Shown: positions 6,477 to 14,879 of the stretch, piece by piece
Numbering within the stretch: position 1 is the stretch's first letter
Layout: each line of letters opens with the position of its first letter
Source: CAZAQS01 sp964486825
Lineage (GTDB): Bacteria; Chloroflexota; Anaerolineae; Anaerolineales; UBA4823
Assembly: GCA_964486825.1 (NCBI GenBank)
Contig: CAZAQS010000057.1
Location: 1 to 21,812, forward strand
Direction of reading: 5' to 3'
DNA: 21,812 nucleotides
The notes under the pieces: generated by a model
What the model was told of the DNA's origin: nothing
What the model saw: the letters and a program-made list of their open reading frames with translations, nothing else
The model's database searches: none
Program-made: the position numbers and the translations under genes

Positions 6477-8594
6477 ATGACAAAAATCCCCACTGCAATT
6501 ACATTACTGGTCCTCTTGTTGTTGTTTCCCCTGTTCCATGGATCAGGTGTTGCTGAAGAGGATACCTCGGGTACCTCACGAAAAACCTATTTCCCAATCA
6601 TCAACCAGGCAGCAAACCTGAAATCCATCGGGCCTTTTGGTGGAAGTGTGACGGCCCTGGCCATCGACCCACTCCGCCCGAATATCGTCTTGGCTGGCAC
6701 GTATGGAGGAGGGATTTATAGGAGCACCAATTACGGGATTAGCTGGACCAGCTCTTCAGCCGGATTATCCAATCTTTATGTGCTCTCCCTGGCGATCGAC
6801 CCACTAAATCCCAATAATGTTTATGCCGGGACTTATCGGAACGGAGTTTTTAAGTCTATGGATGGGGGGCAAAGTTGGCGACTTACCGGTCCAGGCCTGA
6901 ATGAAAGCCCTATCGTTTATGCCCTGGCTGTAGACCCTAAAAGACCTTCCACGATTTATGCTGGCACACGGCAAAGCGGTGTAATGGGAGGGGGAGGGAT
7001 CTTTAAAAGCATCAATGCTGGCCAAAGCTGGATGGCTAAAAACAGCGGTCTCGATGAATATTATGTCTATGGCCTGGCCATCGATCCGATACAGACGAAT
7101 ATCCTGTACGCAGCTACTCACGAAATGGGAGTTTATAAAAGCTTCAATGGTGGAGATGATTGGTTCGTCCATACGGTAGGTATCATTGACAAAAGCACAC
7201 GCGCTTTGGCTATCGATCCCAAGCGTAATAACCTTACTTACCTGGGCACATGGCACGGGGACAGCATCTATAAAAGCAACGACTATGCAGGAAACTGGTT
7301 TTTTTCGGGAAACGGGATCAGCCCTGCAAAAGTATACTCTCTGGCGATCGATCCGGTGAACACGGATGTCGTGTACGCTGCTACCTACTTCAATGGGGTT
7401 TATAAAAGCCAGAATGCTGGATTTAGTTGGACGCAGTCTGGTCTGTTTGACAAGTTCGTTTATTCTGTAGTCGTCAATCCGGGAGGAACCGAAACAATCC
7501 TGGCTGGATTAATGGATTGGGGCATCTACCGGAGTGAGAACCAGGGCGGGGCATGGAGCAGTAGTCAGAATGGTCTTAGCGCAACGGTTGTCACCTCGAT
7601 GGCACAGGTCTCTACCTCCTCTCCTTTGTTCGTTGGCACCTACGGCAATGGCTTGTTCTCCAGCGGAGATAATGGAGCAAGCTGGAAACTCCTTAACAAC
7701 GGGCTGGACGATAGGTATATCAATGCCGTCCTCCAGTTGCCAGATAACCCAAACATCCTCTATGTTGGAACGCAGAGCGGGGGAGTCTACAAGAGCATTG
7801 ACGGCGGCTCCACCTGGTTCACAGCCAATGGTGGTTTACTCCCGGCTTCAACCAGCTTATCTCCTCAATTGCACGAAGGCGCATTGCCATATACCTCGCT
7901 TCTACCCGAAGATGAGTTATACCGGGAGTTTGAAAACCAGGATCCTGAATTTGTCCCAGCAGAAGTTGAAGGTGTAGGTGTACCGATAACTTCTCTTGCC
8001 ACTCACCCTGACCGTGCTTCAACGATCTATTTGGGAACGATGAATGGCTTATACAAAAGCGAGAATGCAGGCCTATCCTGGTCTGGGATCGGCCTGGGCA
8101 ATATACCTATCCACGCTGTAGCTGTTGATCCACACCAACCCGCGGTTGTCTTTGCTGCTACGAATGGGGCTTTGGGGAGCGTATATAAAAGCTCAAATGC
8201 GGGCGGAAGCTGGAATCGGGTAGATACTGGCATTGGTGGAATTGGCGTGTATTCACTTTGGATGGACCCGAATGGGATCAATATTATTTATGCAGCTACC
8301 GAGAAGGGAGTTTATAAGAGCGAGACAGGGGGTACGGTTTGGGCCCCCTGGGGCTTGAATGGAACGGTTGTTTACACCCTTGCTGGTAGCCCGGGCGCCC
8401 CGTCCGCTCTCTACGCAGGAACTGCCAGTGGTATCTATAAATCCAATAACAACGGCAGGTCATGGACGGTGGGAGACCAGAGGCTAAGTGATAGGGTCGT
8501 ACGTTCTATCCTCTCTCACCCATCCGCGGCGCGAACTGTTTTTGTCGGGACCAGCAACTTCGGCGTTTATCTTTGGTCGGAATTCGAACCTTAG
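6477..8594 (+). CDS. Secreted beta-propeller protein with 13-14 BNR/Asp-box repeats
   Basis: 705 residues with a Sec-type signal peptide (short basic start, then TAITLLVLLLLFPLF, cleavage near residue 26). The rest is a chain of about 45-residue repeats of the form YAGT-x-x-x-GVYKS-x-x-GG-x-SW. I count 13 full Asp-box units, ending near residues 90, 134, 185, 229, 274, 318, 360, 403, 447, 535, 579, 622 and 663, plus a last unit (FVGTSNFGVYLW) without the box. Fourteen units would make two seven-bladed propellers, as in GH74 xyloglucanases and VPS10-like proteins. The array is broken by a repeat-free, acidic linker at about residues 451-502. I cannot identify catalytic residues for a sialidase or xyloglucanase, so binding or adhesion is as likely as catalysis. 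No clear ribosome binding site precedes the ATG. Confidence 0.8.
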   Translation: MTKIPTAITLLVLLLLFPLFHGSGVAEEDTSGTSRKTYFPIINQAANLKSIGPFGGSVTALAIDPLRPNIVLAGTYGGGIYRSTNYGISWTSSSAGLSNLYVLSLAIDPLNPNNVYAGTYRNGVFKSMDGGQSWRLTGPGLNESPIVYALAVDPKRPSTIYAGTRQSGVMGGGGIFKSINAGQSWMAKNSGLDEYYVYGLAIDPIQTNILYAATHEMGVYKSFNGGDDWFVHTVGIIDKSTRALAIDPKRNNLTYLGTWHGDSIYKSNDYAGNWFFSGNGISPAKVYSLAIDPVNTDVVYAATYFNGVYKSQNAGFSWTQSGLFDKFVYSVVVNPGGTETILAGLMDWGIYRSENQGGAWSSSQNGLSATVVTSMAQVSTSSPLFVGTYGNGLFSSGDNGASWKLLNNGLDDRYINAVLQLPDNPNILYVGTQSGGVYKSIDGGSTWFTANGGLLPASTSLSPQLHEGALPYTSLLPEDELYREFENQDPEFVPAEVEGVGVPITSLATHPDRASTIYLGTMNGLYKSENAGLSWSGIGLGNIPIHAVAVDPHQPAVVFAATNGALGSVYKSSNAGGSWNRVDTGIGGIGVYSLWMDPNGINIIYAATEKGVYKSETGGTVWAPWGLNGTVVYTLAGSPGAPSALYAGTASGIYKSNNNGRSWTVGDQRLSDRVVRSILSHPSAARTVFVGTSNFGVYLWSEFEP

Positions 8595-8764
8595 GCATGC
8601 TGAGGCATTTGCTGCTCGAGCCAGCGCTATTTGGAGAAACCTGCTTCTGAAGCGGAATATAGGGTTCAGGTTGAGATTCCAAATTCCTATAGTCGATTCA
8701 ATCAAAATGTGTTAGGCTTAATACGTAGGGATAACCGATTTTATCGATTAGAAAGGAAAAGCAT

Positions 8765-8959
8765 ATGACTCCTCCCGGTCCTGCCGAGCTGATTATCATC
8801 CTCTTAATCGTTGTGCTGCTGTTTGGAGTAGGTCGGATAAGCAAAATATCCAAAGAGTTGGGTAGCGGTATCCGGGCCTTCAAAGAAGGACTGCAGGGCA
8901 CAGACGAAGATGAGAAAGAAGAAGGAAAAGTCAAAGAAGCTGCGGCAAAAGAGGAATAG
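8765..8959 (+). CDS. tatA: TatA/TatE-type twin-arginine translocase subunit
   Basis: A 64-residue protein with TatA architecture: a short extracytoplasmic start (MTPPGPAEL), one membrane helix (about residues 9-22), the hinge FGVGR, and an amphipathic helix (ISKISKELGSGIRAFKEGLQ). A charged, Glu/Lys-rich tail follows. TatA oligomers form the pore-like part of the Tat system, which exports folded proteins. An AGGA at 8754-8757 lies 7 bases before the ATG. No tatB or tatC gene is adjacent, so the remainder must be elsewhere in the genome. The length and hinge fit TatA or TatE rather than TatB. Confidence 0.88.
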   Translation: MTPPGPAELIIILLIVVLLFGVGRISKISKELGSGIRAFKEGLQGTDEDEKEEGKVKEAAAKEE

Positions 8960-8995
8960 GGGCTTGCCAGCTAGTTTCTCAGTCTGAAAGGTCGC

Positions 8996-10306
8996 TCAAT
9001 CGCCGGTCGTATCAGCTGCGCCGGAGGGAATATGTTCTTGTCCTGCATCCTCCCGCAAGCTGGGCCGGCGTTCTCTTTTTTCGAAGAAAATCCATGTAAA
9101 CATGATAGCCGAGGCGTACAACACCGCGGTGGTGACGAATAAGGGGGTAAATCCATAGGAAACCTGGACCAGCCCGGAGATATAAGGGCCGACTGCCCAT
9201 CCCACCTGCCAGGCTAACTCTTTTACGCTATTTACGGTTCCTTGTTCGCTTTCAACGATCTGTTCCATAGAGAATGCGCTATACAGTGGAACAGCCATAT
9301 TCATTAACGTCCCTCTCATCAGGAAGCCGATCGCCACCAGCCAGAAGAGCGGGGAGAATCCCATCACCAGCAAAAATACTAGACTTAGTCCCTGGGTCAG
9401 AACGACGGCGCGAATTTTGCTCCCTAGAACTCCTGCCACCCTCGGCCCAACCATCGAGCCAAGTCCTACCATTAACGAAGATAGGCTAAAAAGCAGGCCC
9501 AGCCTCTGGTCGCTGACTGCATGATGCTCTGCGAAAAAAACGTTCATATAAGGGATCAGAATCGCGGCTCCGAAGCCGATCAACAGGTTGGGAAAGGACA
9601 ACTGCAAAGTCAGTGGTTTCTTGAGTACCCGCCAAATCGAGCTATCCGGTAAGGCCAGTGCAGTTTTCCCCATCCGAGGTGGCTCGTGGATGAGTAGCAG
9701 GGGGACAAGCGTCAAAAGACCCAGGCCGACGCTGCTGAGCAACACTGCCTGATATGCCGTGGCGCTGCGGGCGGGTACCTCCAACCAACTGCCAAATATG
9801 GCGGGCAGTTGGCCCGCGAAAACGCTACCGACCGCGCCGGAAAGGGTCACCAGGCCAAAACTCAAGCTAAATAAGAGCGTCCGGTTTTGCTCATCAGAAA
9901 CCTTCATCATAAAAGGGGCCTGGCTCAAGAAATAGAGCATTTGGGCTCCGCCTGCTACGAAAGCTGCAACCAGGATCAGGATTGGGTTGTAAACAGTAAC
10001 TTCCAGAGCCATCGCCACAATAAATACTGCCACGCCTAAAATCATAGCCCGCTTGCGACCGATCTTATCCGAGAGCAATCCCATCGGAATCCCCATGACC
10101 AGGGCTGCTACAGCCGGCATAGCATTGACCATACCCAGGAAATCACGCTCGAAGCCACGCTCCAGGATATAGAAATTAAAAAATAACTGCCAGGCGCTGA
10201 TAACAATGCCGTCCATGATGACAGACAGCAAGAACAAGCGCGCTGACCGGTTGAAGGTGCGCAACTGAGCGGTTTGATTGTGTAGAATGGTGGATATCTT
10301 TGCCAT
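8996..10306 (-). CDS. MFS transporter (first of two)
   Basis: A 436-residue, 12-helix major facilitator protein. The helix 2-3 loop signature MGLLSDKIGRKRAMILG is present at about residues 75-91, and a long cytoplasmic loop with Pro and Arg residues separates the two six-helix halves near residue 215. The substrate is unknown; resemblance to drug or small-molecule exporters is general to the superfamily. No ribosome binding site is near the ATG, but the stop of the upstream amidase gene lies 13 bases away, so translation may be coupled to it. The hydrophilic C-terminal tail of about 25 residues is not expected to be membrane-embedded. It converges with tatA, with no obvious terminator hairpin between them. 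Confidence 0.88.
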   Translation of the reverse strand: MAKISTILHNQTAQLRTFNRSARLFLLSVIMDGIVISAWQLFFNFYILERGFERDFLGMVNAMPAVAALVMGIPMGLLSDKIGRKRAMILGVAVFIVAMALEVTVYNPILILVAAFVAGGAQMLYFLSQAPFMMKVSDEQNRTLLFSLSFGLVTLSGAVGSVFAGQLPAIFGSWLEVPARSATAYQAVLLSSVGLGLLTLVPLLLIHEPPRMGKTALALPDSSIWRVLKKPLTLQLSFPNLLIGFGAAILIPYMNVFFAEHHAVSDQRLGLLFSLSSLMVGLGSMVGPRVAGVLGSKIRAVVLTQGLSLVFLLVMGFSPLFWLVAIGFLMRGTLMNMAVPLYSAFSMEQIVESEQGTVNSVKELAWQVGWAVGPYISGLVQVSYGFTPLFVTTAVLYASAIMFTWIFFEKRERRPSLREDAGQEHIPSGAADTTGD

Positions 10307-10319
10307 AACGATAAAGGAA

Positions 10320-11705
10320 TTACTCCAGCTCAGGTTTTCTTGAATACCATCCAGATGCTATTTCGTAAGCGTAAGCTGCCTGTATTAAACGCGCTTCATC
10401 CCAAGGACGAGCCACGACCTGTAAACCGGCAGGCAAACCGTCCTGGGTAAACCCACACGGCAGGGATAAGGCCGGTAAGCCTGTCAGGTTGAAGGGGGCT
10501 GTGAAGCGTGTCAACTGGCGAGCTCGTTCAACTGCATCAGCTCCGGCTAGTGGCGCCGCAATCGGCGTCGTAGGGGTGAGTAGGATATCAAAGATGTCAA
10601 ACATCTCTTCGTAGCGACGACGCAGGATGGTTTGCAGGCGCCGAGCGAGTATATACTCTCCAGAAGTTACTGCTGCTCCGGATTGTAGCCGTACGAGCAC
10701 ATCCTGGCCGAAACCTTGCGGATGGCTGCTCAACCGGTCCTTGTGAAAGGCAGCGGCGTCACTGGTAACCATCAAACCGTTGGCTCGAGCGGCCTGGAGC
10801 GCCTCGGGCAGTTCTACGAGCTCGACGACCGCACCTAAGCTTTCGAAAACTTGAGCTGCTGCCTTGACGAGGTCTAATATCTCTACCTCGGCTTCCTCGA
10901 AAAAAGCTCCGCTCGCTAATCCTATTCTCCATCCTCGTACACCCTCTTTCAGGGAAGCAAGGTAGTCTGGAACAGGCCAGTCTACCGAGCTAGGGTCCTT
11001 TGGATCATATCCGGCTATGGTCTGCAGTAGGATGGCAACATCCTCAGCTCTGCGAGCCATGGGTCCAGGGTGATCCAGATTCCAGCTCAAGGGGATGACG
11101 CCGCGCAAGCTTATCCTTCCGAAAGTTGGCTTAAGACCGACGATGCCACATAAAGAAGCGGGAATGCGGATTGATCCCCCTGTATCGCTGCCTAGAGAAG
11201 CAGGACAAAACCTGGCGCTCAGGGCTGCCGCGGAGCCGCCCGATGAGCCTCCACTGATCCGCTTACTATCCCAAGGATTACTACAGGATCCGTAGTGCGG
11301 GTTCTCGTTGGTCACCCCGAGAGCAATTTCGTGCATGTTCAGTTTGCCCAGCAGGACTGCACCGGCTTGCTTGAGCTTCTTCACTACGAAGGCATCCTCT
11401 TCCGGGTAATGGTCCGCGTAGAACTTTGATCCGCCGGTTGTTCTTATGCCGCCTGTCTCGTAAAGATCTTTCAGGGCCAGTGGGATTCCGTGGAGCTTTC
11501 CGCGGTAGTTGCCCTGCTGGATCTCCTGGCCTGCTCTTTGGGCAGCCTCCAAAGCTTGCGCATCCGTTACCGTCAGGAAGCTGTTCAAGCGATGATCCAG
11601 CGCTTCAATACGGTTCAGGCAAGCCTGCGCTAATTCCAGGGGGGAGATCGTCCCTGAAGCAATCTCAGCGGCGGCTTCGAGCAGGGTGAGATCGGTTAGC
11701 TCCAT
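10320..11705 (-). CDS. Amidase-signature family hydrolase
   Basis: 461 residues from the ATG at 11705. The Ser-cisSer-Lys triad is complete: Lys79 (ALKDL), Ser154 (GGSSGGS) and nucleophile Ser178 (DTGGSIRIPAS). The 75- and 24-residue spacings match those known for fatty acid amide hydrolase. The family hydrolyses amide bonds in the cytoplasm; GatA, the glutamine amidotransferase subunit, is a close relative. No gatB or gatC is next to it, so a stand-alone amidase is more likely. A TTG 18 bases upstream would add six residues, but GGAAAGGGA just before the ATG at 11705 favours the shorter form. It lies between the HAD phosphatase and MFS genes on the same strand. Confidence 0.88.
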   Translation of the reverse strand: MELTDLTLLEAAAEIASGTISPLELAQACLNRIEALDHRLNSFLTVTDAQALEAAQRAGQEIQQGNYRGKLHGIPLALKDLYETGGIRTTGGSKFYADHYPEEDAFVVKKLKQAGAVLLGKLNMHEIALGVTNENPHYGSCSNPWDSKRISGGSSGGSAAALSARFCPASLGSDTGGSIRIPASLCGIVGLKPTFGRISLRGVIPLSWNLDHPGPMARRAEDVAILLQTIAGYDPKDPSSVDWPVPDYLASLKEGVRGWRIGLASGAFFEEAEVEILDLVKAAAQVFESLGAVVELVELPEALQAARANGLMVTSDAAAFHKDRLSSHPQGFGQDVLVRLQSGAAVTSGEYILARRLQTILRRRYEEMFDIFDILLTPTTPIAAPLAGADAVERARQLTRFTAPFNLTGLPALSLPCGFTQDGLPAGLQVVARPWDEARLIQAAYAYEIASGWYSRKPELE

Positions 11706-11737
11706 GCTTCTATCCCTTTCCAATAGCTACCATCCTA

Positions 11738-12385
11738 TCAAATTAGTTCAAGTAAATTATCCAGATCCCGGCGTACCTGGTCTGAGGTTTTAAAGAGTAT
11801 CCCTCGCAGGCCAAAGTCCTGGGCGGCTTGAACATTATGGGGAAAATCATCAACGAAGACAGCTTCATGAGGTAGCACGCCCAGGCGCTGCACAGCCATT
11901 TGATAAATACGAGCGTCTGGTTTAGAGATACCGACTTCGGCGGAGATGAGGATATCGTCGAAGGCATCTGCAATCTTCCAGGTCTCGTTGATCACCCGTC
12001 GCAGGTTGTCCCAGGCATTGCTTAACAGGCCAGTTTTGAAGCGTGGTCTTAAGGAATGGATATAAGCTACCAGGCCTGTGTCCAAAACGTCCCCACCCCA
12101 GAAGCCAGAGCGGATCGCAGGGAAATCGTCCGCGGTTATTCCCAAGCTCCCGCGGATGCTTTCCCAATGCTCCGTAGTGCTCTTTTTTCCCAAGGTTGCC
12201 AGGCGGGCGCTCTCACTCTCGAATACCAGCCTGCTGAGCTCATCATACGTCAATCCCAGGCGGTGTGCCAGGTCCGCGCGAGACCGGCGGTCTTTCGTAC
12301 GGACCAGCACACCACCAAGGTCAAAGATCACTGCTTTGTAGACTGTTGTTCTATCCACCGGCCTCCCTAAAGCTCTTCTCTCCAC
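11738..12385 (-). CDS. YihX-like HAD phosphatase
   Basis: Up to 215 residues. HAD motif I is VIFDLGGVL: the nucleophile Asp is present but the +2 position is Gly, not Asp. This occurs in the YihX-type subfamily, represented by E. coli alpha-glucose-1-phosphatase. Motif II is LLSNAWD, motif III is the lysine in GISKPDARIYQ, and motif IV is VFVDDFPHN. The cap lies between residues of about 25 and 90. A sugar-phosphate phosphatase is the best guess. The start is uncertain: GTG at 12385 has a poor ribosome binding site, whereas GTG at 12358 follows AGGGAGG by only 3 bases and gives 206 residues starting just before motif I. It sits between the GNAT and amidase genes, probably in one transcript. 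Confidence 0.83.
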   Translation of the reverse strand: MERRALGRPVDRTTVYKAVIFDLGGVLVRTKDRRSRADLAHRLGLTYDELSRLVFESESARLATLGKKSTTEHWESIRGSLGITADDFPAIRSGFWGGDVLDTGLVAYIHSLRPRFKTGLLSNAWDNLRRVINETWKIADAFDDILISAEVGISKPDARIYQMAVQRLGVLPHEAVFVDDFPHNVQAAQDFGLRGILFKTSDQVRRDLDNLLELI

Positions 12386-12399
12386 TGCAATCCCATAGC

Positions 12400-13434
12400 T
12401 CAGAACTGTTTCCTGAAGAGCGTGCTGCGCTGGTAAATCCGGTAACCTACACTATCATACAAACGGGTAGCTCCGGTCAGGTTTTCAGCATCCACACCCA
12501 GGGCTGCCTCGAGCATGCCCAGTTCTTTGAGCGCATATAGGCTCTGTACAATCAGCGACCGGGCCAGGCCCCGCTTCCTCCAGGGCCGGCGGACGCTAAT
12601 ATCTTCAGTATATCCGCGCTTCCGATTGTACTCCTGATTCTCCGTATGATTGATATAGCTGAGTACCATCCCAACAACCTGGTCTCCATCCCAGGCAACT
12701 TTCCACAAGCTGGTGTCGTTGATCGGGTTGGTAGCCCAATTCCGGTAGTCCTCATCAGCAGGAGGTACATGGTTCCAATGATCCTGAAAGGCCTCCTGCA
12801 TGGCTGACCATATTTGGTCAAGGTGCTCAGGACGTACCGGTCGAAGTTCCAATCCTTCCGGCATAGGCGCTTCCGGAATATCTTCCAGATCCGGTCTTAC
12901 CATCCGAAAGAAGTACCGGGCAGGTTGGTAGCCGTATTTCCTTAATAGGGCTTCCTTGGCAGTCTCGGTCTGTTCGGAAAACACATCAAAGTACCGTGGT
13001 GATCCCGGTTCCATGGCGCCAGTGCGGATGAGATCAGCCGCGATTTCTCGTAGTCGGGATTCATTATGCTGGATGAACGAATTACCAAGCCCTTTACCGC
13101 GCCAGGCTGGCAGGAGGAAAGCCAGGTGAAACCCAATCCATTCTCCTTCGGCATTCCGGTTCCAGAATACTCGCGTATATCCAACTACGTTTCCGTGGAC
13201 TTCAGCAAACAGCATGTCGCGGTACGGATTGCAGTTTACCAGATGAGAATAACCATGAGCTATCTCTTCCAGCGTGTCTGCGCGTTCCGTCCCATCGGCG
13301 GCCTTACTACCGTTGATTACCGCCAGGATATTGGCGTAATCCGACTCTCCACGGAAGCGTCGATAGGATACCCCCGGTATATCGGGAGTCCAGGGCAGGT
13401 CAATTGTATCAGTTGGTAAGGTCTCGATTTCCAT
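12400..13434 (-). CDS. Tandem two-domain GNAT acetyltransferase
   Basis: A 344-residue protein with two GNAT domains in a row. The N-terminal one has the acetyl-CoA segment LLPAWRGKGLGNSF at about residues 108-121. The C-terminal one has the stronger signature ISVRRPWRKRGLARSLI at about residues 279-295, followed by LGVDAENLTGATRLYDSVGY, which is typical of helix alpha-4. This layout resembles mycothiol synthase (MshD), but that is a fold-level similarity and the acceptor is unknown. An AGGA lies about 9 bases before the ATG. The gene precedes the HAD phosphatase by 14 bases and follows the second MFS gene by 29 bases, so it may also be read from the attenuated transporter promoter. Confidence 0.82.
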   Translation of the reverse strand: MEIETLPTDTIDLPWTPDIPGVSYRRFRGESDYANILAVINGSKAADGTERADTLEEIAHGYSHLVNCNPYRDMLFAEVHGNVVGYTRVFWNRNAEGEWIGFHLAFLLPAWRGKGLGNSFIQHNESRLREIAADLIRTGAMEPGSPRYFDVFSEQTETAKEALLRKYGYQPARYFFRMVRPDLEDIPEAPMPEGLELRPVRPEHLDQIWSAMQEAFQDHWNHVPPADEDYRNWATNPINDTSLWKVAWDGDQVVGMVLSYINHTENQEYNRKRGYTEDISVRRPWRKRGLARSLIVQSLYALKELGMLEAALGVDAENLTGATRLYDSVGYRIYQRSTLFRKQF

Positions 13435-13463
13435 TCTTCATTTTTCCTATCTAGTTTTTTTCC

Positions 13464-14759
13464 CTAATCGATCGGCTCTCCGATAGCAAACTGATCGTTT
13501 TTCTCTTCTGGCGAGAGCTTGAACTTGCGCCATACAGGCAGAATTGTTAGGAGGGCAGCCCAGGCTGTGATCGTGAAGGGGAAGCGCGGGCTATACCGCT
13601 CCCAGAGATGTGCCCCGATCATAGGGGCCGGAAGCGAGACCACTCCAAGGCTGGTGCTGAAAAGGCCGAAGGCAGTACCGCGTACATTATCCGGCACAGC
13701 CTTGCTGACCAGGGATTGGTAGGCAGGAGACATCATTCCAACGCCCAATCCTAGCAACGCCCAGGCGGCCCCATACCCCCAGAATCCGCTTACTTTCACG
13801 AAAAGCAGCATGGCGATGAACTGGAGGAGGAAACCAACTCCGATCGCCAACCGCTCGCCTTTCTTATCGGCCAGCCAACCGGCAGGGATGGTGATGGCCA
13901 TCATGAAGACCCCGAAGATCGAGTTCAGCCATCCTATCTGCTGGATGCTCATCCCACCAACTTCCTCCAGGAAGAGAGGTGTCAGGGTGAATGTCATGGT
14001 GAAAGCCATATCCCGGACTCCGTCTGTCACCAAGATCCAGGTGACCAGACCGCCTGCCAGGATCAGCCCGGTCATTGTGCCAAGGTTGGTGCGCAGGTTA
14101 GCCACCGACAACTTCTGAGGTTTGGCCTCGTGGCCGCGCGCGGCTACACGGGCCATTCCGATGCGAATGATCGTGGCCAGGGTGTAGAACCCACCTGCCA
14201 CAACCAGCATCATTTTGAAGCCGTATGTGTCCGCCACCCAACCACCCAATGGCGGGCCGACCACAGCGACGATCATGAAGAGGGATTCGGTGATGCCGAA
14301 GACGCGCGCCCGGTTTTCTTCATTGGACTGTTCAGCAATGAATGCGCCAAAACTAGGGCCAACGAGGGAGCGGGTGACTGAGCTCAAGCCTTCGCCCAAC
14401 AAAACCCATTGCCAAGTAGGAGCCAGGATCAGGCCAACGTAGGATAATACCCCCGCTACACTGCCCAGTGCAATGCTGCGTAGCCGGCCCATAGTGTCGG
14501 AGATCCAACCACCCAGGATTTGCAGGGCAAGCGGCACAATCTGGGAAAGGGTGAAAAACAAGCCCACCTGAATCACACTGGCGTTCAGGTCTTTCAAGTA
14601 GAGAGGCAGCAGCGGTCCATACATATTACCGCCGATATTTGCCAGGATCATCGCAAGCATGAACAGTTTCAGCATATTGTTGAGCAAAGGCGCTTTAGCT
14701 GCCCTGGTTTCAGTGTTGCCCAATATTTGTTTCTTGCTTGATATAGCCTCTGTCGTCAT
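13464..14759 (-). CDS. MFS transporter (second; gene controlled by the attenuator leader)
   Basis: A 431-residue, 12-helix major facilitator protein. Both halves keep the helix 2-3 loop signature: GGWISDTMGRLRSIALG (about residues 77-93) and AGWLADKKGERLAIG (about residues 294-308). It resembles multidrug and small-molecule exporters of the general drug:proton antiporter type, but the substrate cannot be assigned. The first 35 residues are hydrophilic and cytoplasmic. An AGGA lies about 8 bases before the ATG. It is separated from the small upstream gene by 120 bases with a strong hairpin, and the whole unit is preceded by the tandem-terminator leader. That leader is the best clue to its biology: expression is kept low until translation of the leader is disturbed, which fits an efflux pump for a translation inhibitor (inference). 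Confidence 0.88.
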   Translation of the reverse strand: MTTEAISSKKQILGNTETRAAKAPLLNNMLKLFMLAMILANIGGNMYGPLLPLYLKDLNASVIQVGLFFTLSQIVPLALQILGGWISDTMGRLRSIALGSVAGVLSYVGLILAPTWQWVLLGEGLSSVTRSLVGPSFGAFIAEQSNEENRARVFGITESLFMIVAVVGPPLGGWVADTYGFKMMLVVAGGFYTLATIIRIGMARVAARGHEAKPQKLSVANLRTNLGTMTGLILAGGLVTWILVTDGVRDMAFTMTFTLTPLFLEEVGGMSIQQIGWLNSIFGVFMMAITIPAGWLADKKGERLAIGVGFLLQFIAMLLFVKVSGFWGYGAAWALLGLGVGMMSPAYQSLVSKAVPDNVRGTAFGLFSTSLGVVSLPAPMIGAHLWERYSPRFPFTITAWAALLTILPVWRKFKLSPEEKNDQFAIGEPID

Positions 14760-14835
14760 GACGAATTCCTAATTGCCGCTCTTAAAACGGCTGTTTTTGT
14801 CAGGCCGGTGCCAAATTTCCCTCCCGTACCTGATC

Positions 14836-14872
14836 CTGGATGTACCCGGTCTCTACGACCAGGTACATCCAG
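14836..14872 (-). repeat. Intercistronic hairpin between small gene and MFS gene
   Basis: An inverted repeat on the minus-strand transcript: CTGGATGTACC pairs with GGTACATCCAG (11 bp), then one mismatch, then GGTC/GACC (4 bp) around a 5-base loop. No T-run follows, so it is not a standard terminator. It may protect mRNA ends, mark a processing site or set the ratio of the two proteins. Confidence 0.6.
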
Positions 14873-14879
14873 TGAGAGA

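Noticed and set aside
6804..7977. Open frames of about 150 codons on both strands inside the beta-propeller gene.
   Set aside because: They arise from the repeated codon pattern of the repeat protein and lack starts, ribosome binding sites and recognisable content.
8960..8995. A bidirectional terminator between tatA and the convergent MFS gene.
   Set aside because: No stem with a T-run is visible in the 36-base gap.
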